64,000 nt of DNA from Clostridiales bacterium (GTDB lineage Bacteria > Bacillota > Clostridia > Peptostreptococcales > Acidaminobacteraceae), in the NCBI GenBank assembly GCA_016933835.1, contig JAFGAC010000206.1, forward strand, positions 16,450 through 80,449, given 5' to 3'. Below the pieces are notes generated by a model. It did no database searches, was not told where the DNA came from, and saw only the letters and a list, made by a program, of their open reading frames with translations. Below, in pieces: positions 54,946-63,922 of the stretch (position 1 is its first letter; every line of letters starts with the position of its first letter). Made by a program: the position numbers and the translations under genes.

Positions 54946-56544
54946 ATGTCAAAAGATAAATTAAGTTATAAAAATGAAATTCAGAGAAGAAGAACATTCG
55001 CTATCATTTCCCACCCGGATGCCGGTAAAACAACATTAACTGAGAAATTTCTATTATATGGTGGAGCAATCAGAGAAGCAGGTACAGTAAAATCTAGAAA
55101 ATCTCAGAAGCATGCTGTTTCAGATTGGATGGAAATTGAGAAACAGAGAGGTATATCTGTTACATCGAGTGTTCTTCAATTTGAATACAATGATTTCTGG
55201 ATCAATATACTTGATACTCCTGGTCATCAAGATTTTAGTGAGGATACATACCGTACTTTAATGGCAGCTGACAGTGCAGTAATGGTTATTGACAGCGCCA
55301 AAGGTGTTGAAGAACAAACTAGAAAACTTTTTCAAGTTTGCAAGATGAGAGGTATCCCAATTTTTACATTCATCAATAAAATGGATCGTATGGGAAAAGA
55401 TCCTTTTGAATTGATGGAAGATATAGAAAAAGTTTTGGGAATTCAATCTTATCCAGTTAACTGGCCAATTGGCTCTGGTAGAGGTTTTAAAGGTGTATAC
55501 AACAGAAGAGAAAAACAAATTGAATTATTCAATGATAATAATCATGGGCAAGGTAAAGTCAAAAAAGTCATCGGTGATTTGGCCAACAAAGAATTGACAG
55601 ATCTACTGGGCCAATCGCTTCACCAACAGCTGTTGGAGGATATTGAACTTTTGAATATTGCAGGCGATGATTTTAATCTAGAAAAAATTCAATCAGGCGA
55701 GCTGACACCTGTTTTTTTTGGAAGTGCCCTAACCAATTTTGGAGTTGAGGCGTTTTTAGAATCTTTTTTAGAAATTACACGACCTCCAAGTTCAAGAAAT
55801 AGCAATCTCGGAAAAATTAATCCATCTGATGAAAATTTCACAGGATTCATATTCAAAATTCAAGCAAATATGAACCCTACTCATAGAGACAGAATCGCAT
55901 TTCTAAGAATTGTTTCAGGAAAATTCGAAAAAGGAATGATGGCCAATCATGTTCGAACTGATAAAAAGATAAGAATTGCTCAACCTCAACAATTTATGGC
56001 TCAAGACAGAGTCATTGTTGAAACAGCGTATCCTGGAGATATTATTGGCATTCATGATCCCGGAATTTATAACATAGGTGATACTTTATGTGAAAATCAG
56101 GATAAAATTCAATTTGATGATATTCCTCAGTTTGCTCCAGAGCATTTTGCAAAAGTTGTGACAAAAGACACCATGAAAAGAAAACAATTTCTTAAGGGAA
56201 TTTCACAACTTGCTGAAGAAGGCAGTATTCAAGTATATAAACGACCTCACATTGGAATTGAAGAATTAATTGTCGGTGTCGTTGGTGCTTTACAATTAGA
56301 AGTTTTGGAATACAGACTAAAAAACGAATACGGTGTAGAACTTTTAATTGAAAGGCTACCTTATCGCTATATTCGATGGATTCATATGGATGATTTCCAT
56401 TCAAGTAAAATCTCTTTAACAATGGATACAATGCTGGTTGAAAATGATAAACAACAACCAGTACTTCTGTTCCAGAATGAATGGTCAATAAGAACAATTC
56501 AGGAGAGAATGAAAAATGCAACACTCTCAGAAGTTTCTATTTAA
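54946..56544 (+). CDS. prfC: Peptide chain release factor 3
   Basis: A GTPase that ejects RF1/RF2 from ribosomes after termination. The G domain holds SHPDAGKTTLTE, DTPGHQDFSEDTYRTL and NKMDRMG. KQRGISVTSSVLQFEY distinguishes RF3 from EF-G. The 532 residues are normal. It is monocistronic with its own promoter and terminator. AAGGATGA is the ribosome binding site. Confidence 0.97.
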   Translation: MSKDKLSYKNEIQRRRTFAIISHPDAGKTTLTEKFLLYGGAIREAGTVKSRKSQKHAVSDWMEIEKQRGISVTSSVLQFEYNDFWINILDTPGHQDFSEDTYRTLMAADSAVMVIDSAKGVEEQTRKLFQVCKMRGIPIFTFINKMDRMGKDPFELMEDIEKVLGIQSYPVNWPIGSGRGFKGVYNRREKQIELFNDNNHGQGKVKKVIGDLANKELTDLLGQSLHQQLLEDIELLNIAGDDFNLEKIQSGELTPVFFGSALTNFGVEAFLESFLEITRPPSSRNSNLGKINPSDENFTGFIFKIQANMNPTHRDRIAFLRIVSGKFEKGMMANHVRTDKKIRIAQPQQFMAQDRVIVETAYPGDIIGIHDPGIYNIGDTLCENQDKIQFDDIPQFAPEHFAKVVTKDTMKRKQFLKGISQLAEEGSIQVYKRPHIGIEELIVGVVGALQLEVLEYRLKNEYGVELLIERLPYRYIRWIHMDDFHSSKISLTMDTMLVENDKQQPVLLFQNEWSIRTIQERMKNATLSEVSI

Positions 56545-56548
56545 CTAT

Positions 56549-56583
56549 AAGGTGAGTTCATACTTAGAACTCATCTTTATTTT
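56549..56583 (+). terminator. Rho-independent terminator after prfC
   Basis: An 11-pair stem, AAGGTGAGTTC with GAACTCATCTT (one G-T), and a seven-base loop, then TATTTTTATC. Confidence 0.85.
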
Positions 56584-56590
56584 TATCAAG

Positions 56591-56619
56591 TTGACAAACA
56601 CATCTTATCAATATAGAAT
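56591..56619 (+). promoter_or_regulatory. Promoter of the DEAD-box helicase gene
   Basis: TTGACA (56591-56596), a 17-base spacer and TAGAAT (56614-56619), 34 bases before the start codon. Confidence 0.78.
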
Positions 56620-56653
56620 CATTGAGATAGAATAAATACCATGGAGATAATAT

Positions 56654-57793
56654 ATGAAGACATTTAACGAGTTAAAGATCAACAATAAAATAATAGTAGG
56701 TTTAGAAAAAGAAAATATCATCATACCTACAAAAATTCAAATGGACACAATTACACTTGCAATAGACAATAAAGATATTATTGCACAAGCAATAACAGGA
56801 AGTGGCAAAACCTTAGCGTATCTAATTCCTTCTTTTGAGAGAATTGATCCAGATTCAAAAGATTTGCATACAATTGTGCTTGCCCCAACCCACGAACTGG
56901 TTGTTCAAATCAACAATGTCATAAAGAATCTAGCTGCAGATTCAAATTTTCCTATACGCTCAACAACTATTATAGGTGAAGTGAATATTAAAAGACAAAT
57001 TGAAAATTTGAAAATGAAACCCCATATCATAGTTGGCACACCAGGAAGAATTATTGAATTAATAAAACTAAAAAAAATAAAAGCTCATCAAGTGAGTACA
57101 ATTGTATTGGATGAAGCAGATAAATTATTGTCTGATGATTATATTCAAACAGTTAAAGATATCATAAAAACAACTCAACGTGACAGACAAATATTAATTT
57201 TCTCAGCATCGATTGACAAAATTGCATTGATGAGAGCTTCAGAATTAACAAAAGAACCCCATCTTGTCAATCTGAATGATGAAAGAATTAATAATGATAT
57301 TGACCATCTTTGCATCATCAGCACAAAAAGAGATAAGATTGATACGCTTAGAAGCTTAATTCATGCTGCCAAACCTAAAAAGACAATTGTTTTTGTAAAT
57401 AAGAATGATTTAATACAAGAAGTTGTCGCTCGATTGATTTTTCATAAAATCGATGCTGTTGGAATTTTTGGAAACGCAATAAAAGCTGATAGAAAAAAGG
57501 CGATTGATTCATTCAAAAACGGAAAAGCTACAGTTCTTGTTGCTTCTGATCTTGTTGCAAGAGGGCTTGACCTTCAGGATATCACACACATAATCAATCT
57601 TGATATACCGTCAAGTTTGAATGAATATCTGCATCGAGTAGGTCGAACAGGACGGGCAGACAAAAAAGGAACAGCAATTTCCATCATTACAGAAAACGAA
57701 GTGCAATATCTCATGAAAATTGAAGAACTCAATGGCATTGCTTTTAGTGTTAAGGAACTTTATAAAGGAAAACTCATCGATCCATTTGAATAG
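56654..57793 (+). CDS. DEAD-box RNA helicase, minimal form
   Basis: An ATP-dependent RNA helicase for ribosome assembly or mRNA turnover. The Q motif region, motif I AITGSGKT, Ia APTHELVVQ, Ib TPGRIIE, motif II DEAD, motif III FSAS (in place of SAT), motif V VASDLVARGLDLQDI and motif VI HRVGRTGRA are all present. At 379 residues there is almost no C-terminal extension, so no specific RNA-binding domain like that of DbpA. Its target is unknown. Confidence 0.93.
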   Translation: MKTFNELKINNKIIVGLEKENIIIPTKIQMDTITLAIDNKDIIAQAITGSGKTLAYLIPSFERIDPDSKDLHTIVLAPTHELVVQINNVIKNLAADSNFPIRSTTIIGEVNIKRQIENLKMKPHIIVGTPGRIIELIKLKKIKAHQVSTIVLDEADKLLSDDYIQTVKDIIKTTQRDRQILIFSASIDKIALMRASELTKEPHLVNLNDERINNDIDHLCIISTKRDKIDTLRSLIHAAKPKKTIVFVNKNDLIQEVVARLIFHKIDAVGIFGNAIKADRKKAIDSFKNGKATVLVASDLVARGLDLQDITHIINLDIPSSLNEYLHRVGRTGRADKKGTAISIITENEVQYLMKIEELNGIAFSVKELYKGKLIDPFE

Positions 57794-57807
57794 TCAAACT
57801 GAATTTA

Positions 57808-57849
57808 GATATAAAAAAACCTGTTCATTTGAGCAGGTTTTTTATATCT
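57808..57849. terminator. Bidirectional terminator after the helicase gene
   Basis: A near-perfect 18-pair inverted repeat, with core ACCTGTTC / GAGCAGGT flanked by A and T runs on both sides. It separates the plus-strand helicase unit from the minus-strand leuS group. Confidence 0.88.
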
Positions 57850-57939
57850 CATCCTTCGATATTATTCAAAATGTGACCATTAGCAGATAGCCACCGCTAC
57901 TATTTTTAAAACAATTCAACATTATTTTTGCATGCCTCA

Positions 57940-58209
57940 TCATAATCTCATAAAATACCGTACAGTTAAAAGAGGATGCAGTAAAGAAAATTTTATTTTT
58001 GTCTGGCGCATCACTTTTATTATTTGCTCTTGATGAGGTTTATCATAACAGTGAATTTTACATTTTACGCAACGTGGTTTTTCATCTGCATTGAATGGAC
58101 ATTTTTTTAATCTATCCATTGAATAAGCGGCTAGGCTTTCCTTATCCACATCATTTCCTTTATAAAGCTTGATCATTTTCTGAAGTGTTAGTTTGTCTGT
58201 TTCTTTCAT
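57940..58209 (-). CDS. Nitrous-oxide-stimulated-promoter family protein (YgbA-like)
   Basis: A small 89-residue cytosolic protein. Four cysteines and a His in CPFNADEKPRCVKCKIHCYDKPHQEQIIKVMR resemble a metal-binding knuckle, and this set is the hallmark of the family named for its promoter response in Pseudomonas. The fold and reaction are not known. It follows ridA beyond a short hairpin. The ribosome binding site is weak. Confidence 0.8.
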   Translation of the reverse strand: MKETDKLTLQKMIKLYKGNDVDKESLAAYSMDRLKKCPFNADEKPRCVKCKIHCYDKPHQEQIIKVMRQTKIKFSLLHPLLTVRYFMRL

Positions 58210-58223
58210 TATTAGAACCTAAA

Positions 58224-58245
58224 ATGAGGCACCTGAATGCCTCAT
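58224..58245 (-). terminator. Hairpin after ridA
   Basis: ATGAGGCA and TGCCTCAT pair perfectly around six bases, followed by only TTTTA on the minus strand. A weak terminator or attenuator before the YgbA-like gene. Confidence 0.6.
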
Positions 58246-58252
58246 CTCCTTT

Positions 58253-58636
58253 TTATTCTTTATATGCAACCATTTGAATTTCTACATTTGCATTAAGTGG
58301 CAATGCAGCCACTTCAAAGGCTGCTCTTGCTGGCTTATGATCAACGAAAAATTCTGCATAGATTTCATTCATTGCAGCAAAATCTGAAATTTTATCAAGA
58401 AATACCGTTGTTTTAACAACATCTTTAAATTCATATCCTTCTGATGCAAGAATTGCTTTTGCATTTAAAAGCGCTTGCTTGGTTTCCGCTTGTATTCCAC
58501 CTTCAACCATCTTTCCAATTTTGGGGTCAATAGGCAATTGTCCAGATACATAAATAAAATTACCTGCTTTGATTGCTTGTGAATAAGGCCCTACCGCTTT
58601 TGGTGCTTCTTCTGTATGCACTACTTTTAAAGACAT
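58253..58636 (-). CDS. ridA: RidA family enamine/imine deaminase
   Basis: RidA hydrolyses reactive enamines (2-aminoacrylate) produced by PLP enzymes such as serine/threonine dehydratases. The 127 residues contain GPYSQAIKAGNFIYVSGQLPIDPKIG and, near the end, RAAFEVAALPLNANVEIQMVA with the Arg that binds carboxylate. GGAGG supports the start. It lies 11 bases after a YheO-type regulator gene, a frequent pairing, which suggests local control. Confidence 0.96.
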   Translation of the reverse strand: MSLKVVHTEEAPKAVGPYSQAIKAGNFIYVSGQLPIDPKIGKMVEGGIQAETKQALLNAKAILASEGYEFKDVVKTTVFLDKISDFAAMNEIYAEFFVDHKPARAAFEVAALPLNANVEIQMVAYKE

Positions 58637-58647
58637 TATAATCCTCC

Positions 58648-59289
58648 TTATCTGATTTCATCTAAATAGTTATAAATTGTATATCTTGAGACACATAGAA
58701 CATTCGCCACATAATCAATGGCACCTTTAATAAGAAAAGTCCCTTGCGAATCAAGTTTTTTTACTATTGCTACTTTTTCTTCTTTAGACATATAGACAAT
58801 CGGCTTTCCAAATTCTTGAATTGCATGATTGACCAACTGACTGAGAACAGTGTTGACTTTATTTTCATCATCAATCTCATCTTTTGATAAAACTAGATCA
58901 CTTTCAATCTTGATAATATCATTGAATATTTTTCGTGCACCAACTAGTTCAGTAATGTCGAAATTAATGCAAAAACAACCAATCACTTCATTATTATCAT
59001 CTCTAATAAAGGACGTCGATGATTTTAGAACCCTTCCATCTTTGCTTTTTCCTGTATAATTAATTATATCCTTGTCAATATTGCCCTCAACAACTTTATT
59101 ATATGAAATTTCTGTCATTGAAGAAGTATTATCTCTGCCAGTGACATGTCCATTTTCAATTGCTGCAATTGAAAATTTTAAATCCGAGAAATCATGAAGA
59201 ACAACTTCACAATTTTCACCAAATGTTTGAGCAATAACACTCACCAAGGGAATAAATTTTTGAATAATCGGATGTACATTCTTTGGCAT
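58648..59289 (-). CDS. YheO/DauR-like transcriptional regulator (PAS-like plus HTH)
   Basis: A 213-residue regulator. The N-terminal YheO domain (about 1-120) reads IIQKFIPLVSVIAQTFGENCEVVLHDFSD and later IGCFCINFDIT. The C-terminal helix-turn-helix is GTFLIKGAIDYVANVLCVSRYTIYNYLDEI. Relatives such as DauR control D-amino-acid catabolism genes. Genome position between leuS and ridA implies control of ridA, but the ligand is unknown. Confidence 0.88.
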   Translation of the reverse strand: MPKNVHPIIQKFIPLVSVIAQTFGENCEVVLHDFSDLKFSIAAIENGHVTGRDNTSSMTEISYNKVVEGNIDKDIINYTGKSKDGRVLKSSTSFIRDDNNEVIGCFCINFDITELVGARKIFNDIIKIESDLVLSKDEIDDENKVNTVLSQLVNHAIQEFGKPIVYMSKEEKVAIVKKLDSQGTFLIKGAIDYVANVLCVSRYTIYNYLDEIR

Positions 59290-59307
59290 ATCAATTCTCC
59301 TACTTAT

Positions 59308-61710
59308 TTATTTCGCCACGACATTGACCAAACGATTTGGAATAACAATAACTTTCACAACTTTCATTCCGTCAATCAACTCTTCAAGGCGTTCATTTTC
59401 TCTCGCTTTTTTTTCTATTTCTTCTTTTGAAGCTTTGCTGCTGACTTCAATTTTATATCTAACTTTTCCATTAATTTGAACTGCAATTTCAACTATATCT
59501 TCTATTGTCTTTTTTTCATCATATTTCGGCCACGAATGATCACTTATATATCCACTATACCCTTTTTCTTGCCATAATTCTTCAGTTATATGTGGTGCAA
59601 CAGGATTCAGCAGCAATAATAATATTTTAAAATCATCATCGGTTATAAATTCTTGTCTATAATATTCATTTACCAATGTCATCAACTGAGCAATAGCAGT
59701 ATTTGCTTTCAAATTTTCATAGTCATATGTCACCTTTTTAATTGTTTGATGAATCAATATTTCAATTTCCTCTGAATAATAACTGCCTTTTTGAACACGT
59801 TCCTTTAAATTCCATACGCGATCTAAAAAACGTTTTGCTCCTTTGACACCATTTTCAATCCAGGAAACAGATTTCTCAAAGTCACCTATAAACATCTCAT
59901 ATAGTCGCATGGTATCTGCACCAAAATTTTCAATTATTTCATCAGGATTTACAACATTTCCTCTTGATTTTGACATTTTTTCCCCATTCTCACCTAAAAT
60001 CATGCCGTGAGAAGTTCTTTTTGCATAAGGTTCCGCTGTCGGTACAACGCCAATATCAAATAAAAATTTATGCCAGAATCTTGAATAAAGCAAATGCAGT
60101 GTTGTATGTTCCATTCCGCCATTGTACCAATCAATTGGTGTCCAATATTCCAAATTCTCCTTGCTTGCAAATTCATCATTATTATGAGGATCTGTATATC
60201 TAAGAAAATACCAACTTGACCCAGCCCACTGTGGCATTGTATCCGTTTCTCTTCTCGCGTGTCCTCCACATTTAGGACAAGTTGTATTGACCCAATCATC
60301 AAGTTTAGCTAATGGACTTGATCCATCTTCAGCAGGTTCATAACTTTCTACTTCTGGTAAAACAAGTGGCAAATCTTTTTCATCCATTGCTACCATACCG
60401 CATTTTTCACAATTTATGATTGGAATCGGTTCTCCCCAGTATCTCTGTCTTGAAAAAACCCAGTCTCTCAATTTATAGTTTATCTTCTTGTTTCCAAATC
60501 CTTTATCAACTATAAATTCAATCATTTTTTCTTTAGCGTCTTTTACCTTCATTCCATTTAAAAAGCCAGAATTAACTAATATTCCGTCACCTGAATACGC
60601 TTCAACAGAAATATCTCCGCCTGAAATAACTTCAATTATTTCAAGATTAAATTCTTTAGCAAAGTCATAATCTCTTTGGTCATGACCAGGTACAGCCATT
60701 ATGGCACCTGTTCCATAACTCATCATAACATAGTCAGATACGTAGATAGGAATTTCATTTTGAGTAGCAGGATTAACTGCCATTAATCCTTCTATTTTCA
60801 TACCTGTTTTATCTTTATTCAATTCTGTTCTTTCAAAGTCAGACTTTTTCTTTGCTTCAACTTGATATTCATGAATCATTCCAATATTTTCAATCTTATC
60901 ATGAAGATTATTCAATAATGGATGTTCAGGAGATATAACCATGTAAGTCGCGCCATAAATCGTATCAGGTCTAGTAGTGTATACTGACAATGCTTCATCG
61001 GAATTTGCTACAGGAAAACTGATTTCCGCTCCAGAAGATTTTCCAATCCAATTTCTTTGTTGAATCTTAACACGCTCAATATAATCTACAGTATCCAGAT
61101 CACTGATCAACCTTTCTGCGTATTCAGTAATCTTCAACATCCATTGCTCTTTTTCTTTCCTTATTACTTCACTGCCACATCTCTCACATACTCCATTGAC
61201 TACCTCTTCATTGGCAAGTCCAACTTTACATGAAGTACAAAAATTAATATCCATATTAGCTTTATAAGCTAAATCTTTTTCAAAAAGTTTTAAAAATATC
61301 CATTGTGTCCATTTATAGTACTCAGGATCAGTTGTATTGACTTCTCTAGACCAGTCAAATGAGATTCCCAATGCTTGCAGCTGTCTTCTAAAATTGGCTA
61401 TATTTTGCTCTGTAATGATTTTAGGATGTACTTTATGCTTGATCGCATAATTTTCAGCAGGCAATCCAAAAGCATCCCAGCCTATTGGATATAATACATT
61501 ATATCCATCCATTCTTCTCTTTCTTGCGACAACATCAAGTGCAGTATAACTTCGTGGATGTCCTACATGCAGACCCTGTCCTGAAGGATATGGGAATTCT
61601 ATAAGCGGATAGAATTTAGGTAATTCATGATTTTCTTTAGCAAAAAAAGTCCCCTCACTCAACCATTTTTCTTGCCATTTTTTTTCAATATTTTTATAAT
61701 TATATCTCAT
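59308..61710 (-). CDS. leuS: Leucyl-tRNA synthetase
   Basis: A class I synthetase. The HIGH-like motif is HVGH at residues 48-51, and KMSKS is present in [16 protein letters not shown]. The CP1 editing domain (about 225-420) contains [14 protein letters not shown], and a zinc module CEKCG/CPKCGG is visible. The 800 residues are normal for bacterial LeuRS. The ATG at 61710 is used because AAAGAGGTG precedes it. A T-box leader lies upstream. Confidence 0.98.
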   Translation of the reverse strand: MRYNYKNIEKKWQEKWLSEGTFFAKENHELPKFYPLIEFPYPSGQGLHVGHPRSYTALDVVARKRRMDGYNVLYPIGWDAFGLPAENYAIKHKVHPKIITEQNIANFRRQLQALGISFDWSREVNTTDPEYYKWTQWIFLKLFEKDLAYKANMDINFCTSCKVGLANEEVVNGVCERCGSEVIRKEKEQWMLKITEYAERLISDLDTVDYIERVKIQQRNWIGKSSGAEISFPVANSDEALSVYTTRPDTIYGATYMVISPEHPLLNNLHDKIENIGMIHEYQVEAKKKSDFERTELNKDKTGMKIEGLMAVNPATQNEIPIYVSDYVMMSYGTGAIMAVPGHDQRDYDFAKEFNLEIIEVISGGDISVEAYSGDGILVNSGFLNGMKVKDAKEKMIEFIVDKGFGNKKINYKLRDWVFSRQRYWGEPIPIINCEKCGMVAMDEKDLPLVLPEVESYEPAEDGSSPLAKLDDWVNTTCPKCGGHARRETDTMPQWAGSSWYFLRYTDPHNNDEFASKENLEYWTPIDWYNGGMEHTTLHLLYSRFWHKFLFDIGVVPTAEPYAKRTSHGMILGENGEKMSKSRGNVVNPDEIIENFGADTMRLYEMFIGDFEKSVSWIENGVKGAKRFLDRVWNLKERVQKGSYYSEEIEILIHQTIKKVTYDYENLKANTAIAQLMTLVNEYYRQEFITDDDFKILLLLLNPVAPHITEELWQEKGYSGYISDHSWPKYDEKKTIEDIVEIAVQINGKVRYKIEVSSKASKEEIEKKARENERLEELIDGMKVVKVIVIPNRLVNVVAK

Positions 61711-61724
61711 TAAAACACCTCTTT

Positions 61725-61940
61725 CCAAAAAATAAAAAAAGCACCTCTTTTTTTATAGGGACGAAGATTCCTCCGCGGTACCACCCTATTTGACATAAGT
61801 CCACTTGAAAGTCCGATATAGGAGACCAACCACTTTTAAATAAGGCGAGTTCAAGTTGCTATTTAACCAATTTCCACCATCCATTGGCTCTCTAAATAAA
61901 TTTGCAATCCCTACTACTCCTAGCTAACTATTCCATTAGC
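61725..61940 (-). promoter_or_regulatory. T-box riboswitch upstream of leuS (specifier CTC)
   Basis: The antiterminator signature GGTGGTACCGCGG is at 61773-61785. A CTC leucine codon at 61847-61849, within GAACTCGCC, is the likely specifier. The terminator is an unusual A/T stem, ATAAAAAAAG with CTTTTTTTAT (61732-61741 and 61747-61756), before TTTTT. The promoter is TTGACA (61968-61973), 18 bases, TAAAAT (61944-61949), with the -35 box inside the end of rsfS. Confidence 0.93.
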
Positions 61941-61962
61941 TCTATTTTAATCAATTTACACC

Positions 61963-62319
61963 CTAACTGTCAATATCCAACTTAACTTTTTTTGCATCAT
62001 GCCACAATCTTTCTAATGAATAATGATTTCTCGCATCTGCTGTAAAAATATGAATAACAATATCTTTTAAATCGACTAAAATCCATTCCCCGCTCACGTG
62101 ACCTTCTTTTGATTTCATTTGTATGCCTATTTTATACGCTTCCTTGATTATATCATCAGCCAGTGATTTTGCATGCCTAGTATTTCTAGCAGATACGATA
62201 ATAAAAAAGTCTGAAAGAATGGATTTTCCTCTTAAATCCAGTAAAAGAATATCATCTGCTTTTTTAAAATCTAAAAATCGGCACAAAGCAACAGCATTAT
62301 TCTCCTCCAAAAATTTCAT
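61963..62319 (-). CDS. rsfS: Ribosomal silencing factor RsfS
   Basis: RsfS binds L14 and blocks subunit joining when nutrients are scarce. The 118 residues contain DILLLDLRGKSILSDFFIIVSARNTRHAKSLADDI and GEWILVDLKDIVIHIFTADARNHYSLERLW, typical of the DUF143 family. The ATG at 62319 has AGGAGG ten bases away; a TTG one codon upstream is an alternative. It normally follows yqeK directly, but here an antiporter gene intervenes. Confidence 0.96.
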   Translation of the reverse strand: MKFLEENNAVALCRFLDFKKADDILLLDLRGKSILSDFFIIVSARNTRHAKSLADDIIKEAYKIGIQMKSKEGHVSGEWILVDLKDIVIHIFTADARNHYSLERLWHDAKKVKLDIDS

Positions 62320-62333
62320 CAATTCAATTCCTC

Positions 62334-63326
62334 CTATGATAAATTAAATAAGATTCCCACATAAAAACCATATAAAAGAATTAATGTTGCTCCTTGAATT
62401 CGGTACATTCTTCCTTTGATAATACCCGGAACCACCAATATCAACATGAATAACAATGCAAAAGGTATGTCTAGATACAGCGTTTGTGGAATATTATTTG
62501 CAATAATACTAAAAATATTGATATTTGTCGTCGTCATTACTAATGAATCCTTTGCAATCAGTCCACTTACACCCATAATCATTGAAATATTCAAAATGTT
62601 GGCACCTAAGATATTTCCAATCCCTATATTGCTGTTTTTCTTGATGATTGCTGTAATTCCTGTCACTAATTCAGGTAAAGATGTTCCTAATGCAATTAAC
62701 GTAAGTCCTATCACTGATTCGGGCACTTTTAATAATTTCGCTAAAATGATACCATTCTCAACCAATAGATTTGAACCGAATATGATTAATAATGAACCTA
62801 AAATGAATTTTGCAATATTTGAAAGAATTTCTTTTTTACTTGTATCAATAATTTGTTTGTCACTATTGTCAAAGTTTTTGTAAGACATAATGTTTATATA
62901 AAAGAACACTATCATCATACTCAGTATAATCAATGCCTCAATTTTATTAATAACATTATCCGATGCTAAAAATAAAGCTAATATTGTAACCCCCAACATC
63001 AAAAATGCTTTTTTCCCGAACATGACTTTATCAACTTTTATCGGCATGAATACAAGCATGATTCCTGATATAAGACCTATATTGCAAATAACTGAACCGA
63101 TGGCATTCCCAATGGCAATATCCGTCGATCCCTTTAAAGTTGCGCTTGTTGATACCAGCAACTCAGGTAATGTTGTAGCAAAACTGACAATGGTAGCTCC
63201 TACAATAATAGAAGGAATTCCCGTCACTTTTGCAATCCAAATAGATGAGTCTACAAACCAGTCTCCACCTTTTATTATGGTAATAAGCCCTAATGCAAAA
63301 AGACCTATAACTATTACGTTTTCCAT
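62334..63326 (-). CDS. Calcium/sodium antiporter (CaCA family)
   Basis: A cation/Ca2+ exchanger of the YrbG type with about ten helices. The two inverted alpha repeats are seen as VGATIVSFATTLPELLVSTSATLKGSTDIAIGNAIGS and IGLTLIALGTSLPELVTGITAIIKKNSNIGIGNILGAN, each with the ion-binding Glu in LPEL. The 330 residues fit. Its ATG overlaps the yqeK stop by one base, so it is translationally coupled to yqeK. The ion pair (Ca2+ with Na+ or H+) is a family inference. Confidence 0.92.
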   Translation of the reverse strand: MENVIVIGLFALGLITIIKGGDWFVDSSIWIAKVTGIPSIIVGATIVSFATTLPELLVSTSATLKGSTDIAIGNAIGSVICNIGLISGIMLVFMPIKVDKVMFGKKAFLMLGVTILALFLASDNVINKIEALIILSMMIVFFYINIMSYKNFDNSDKQIIDTSKKEILSNIAKFILGSLLIIFGSNLLVENGIILAKLLKVPESVIGLTLIALGTSLPELVTGITAIIKKNSNIGIGNILGANILNISMIMGVSGLIAKDSLVMTTTNINIFSIIANNIPQTLYLDIPFALLFMLILVVPGIIKGRMYRIQGATLILLYGFYVGILFNLS

Positions 63327-63892
63327 CAAATCAACACCTCATCAGAATAATATTCAATCGCGTCTAAGCTTAATGTATAAATTTTTTCGTTTTTAGATAG
63401 AATGTATTTAACAGATGCATTAAGCGCCATCAGCACTCCCTGATTCAAGTCTTCTCTGGCAACTTTTCTTATGTCTTCTAATCCAGCAAACTTTCTATCA
63501 GGTTCTATATAATCAGCTAGATAAACAATTTTTTCAAGCCTACTCATATTTGGCCTTCCATACGTATGATATTGAATCGCATTGAGAATATCTTGGTCCT
63601 CGATGTGGTATGTTTTTTTTGCAATAATTGCACTCGCCAGACCATGAGCCAAACCTATATTTTCTGAAAGCACTTCATCTAAAACAATATCTTCATCAGC
63701 AATTATTTTTCTCAGTGTTGCATCATCAAAACATTTTGCATAGTCATGTAATAGAGATGCCAAACTCGTCTTTTCAATATCTTCATCATATATCTTAGCC
63801 AACTCAACTGCAGTATGAAAGACTCTTATACTGTGTTCATATCTTTTTTGGCTTAAAATTCTTTTCAGTTCATCAATAATTTTCTCTATCAT
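63326..63892 (-). CDS. yqeK: HD-domain Ap4A hydrolase YqeK
   Basis: A symmetrical diadenosine tetraphosphatase of the HD superfamily. Metal ligands include H in YEHSIRVFHTA, HD in SLLHDYAKC and H residues in LAHGLASAII and IQYHTYGRP. The 188 residues match YqeK. GGATGATAAA precedes the ATG. It is usually preceded by nadD; only about 108 bases upstream remain in this window and they look like a promoter region. Confidence 0.95.
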   Translation of the reverse strand: MIEKIIDELKRILSQKRYEHSIRVFHTAVELAKIYDEDIEKTSLASLLHDYAKCFDDATLRKIIADEDIVLDEVLSENIGLAHGLASAIIAKKTYHIEDQDILNAIQYHTYGRPNMSRLEKIVYLADYIEPDRKFAGLEDIRKVAREDLNQGVLMALNASVKYILSKNEKIYTLSLDAIEYYSDEVLI

Positions 63893-63913
63893 TTTATCAT
63901 CCTCTACCTCAAA

Positions 63914-63922
63914 ATTATAACA
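63914..63922 (-). promoter_or_regulatory. Extended -10 promoter before yqeK
   Basis: TG-T-TATAAT on the minus strand, 22 bases before yqeK, with a poor -35. It suggests that the yqeK-antiporter-rsfS unit starts here rather than in an upstream gene. Confidence 0.58.
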
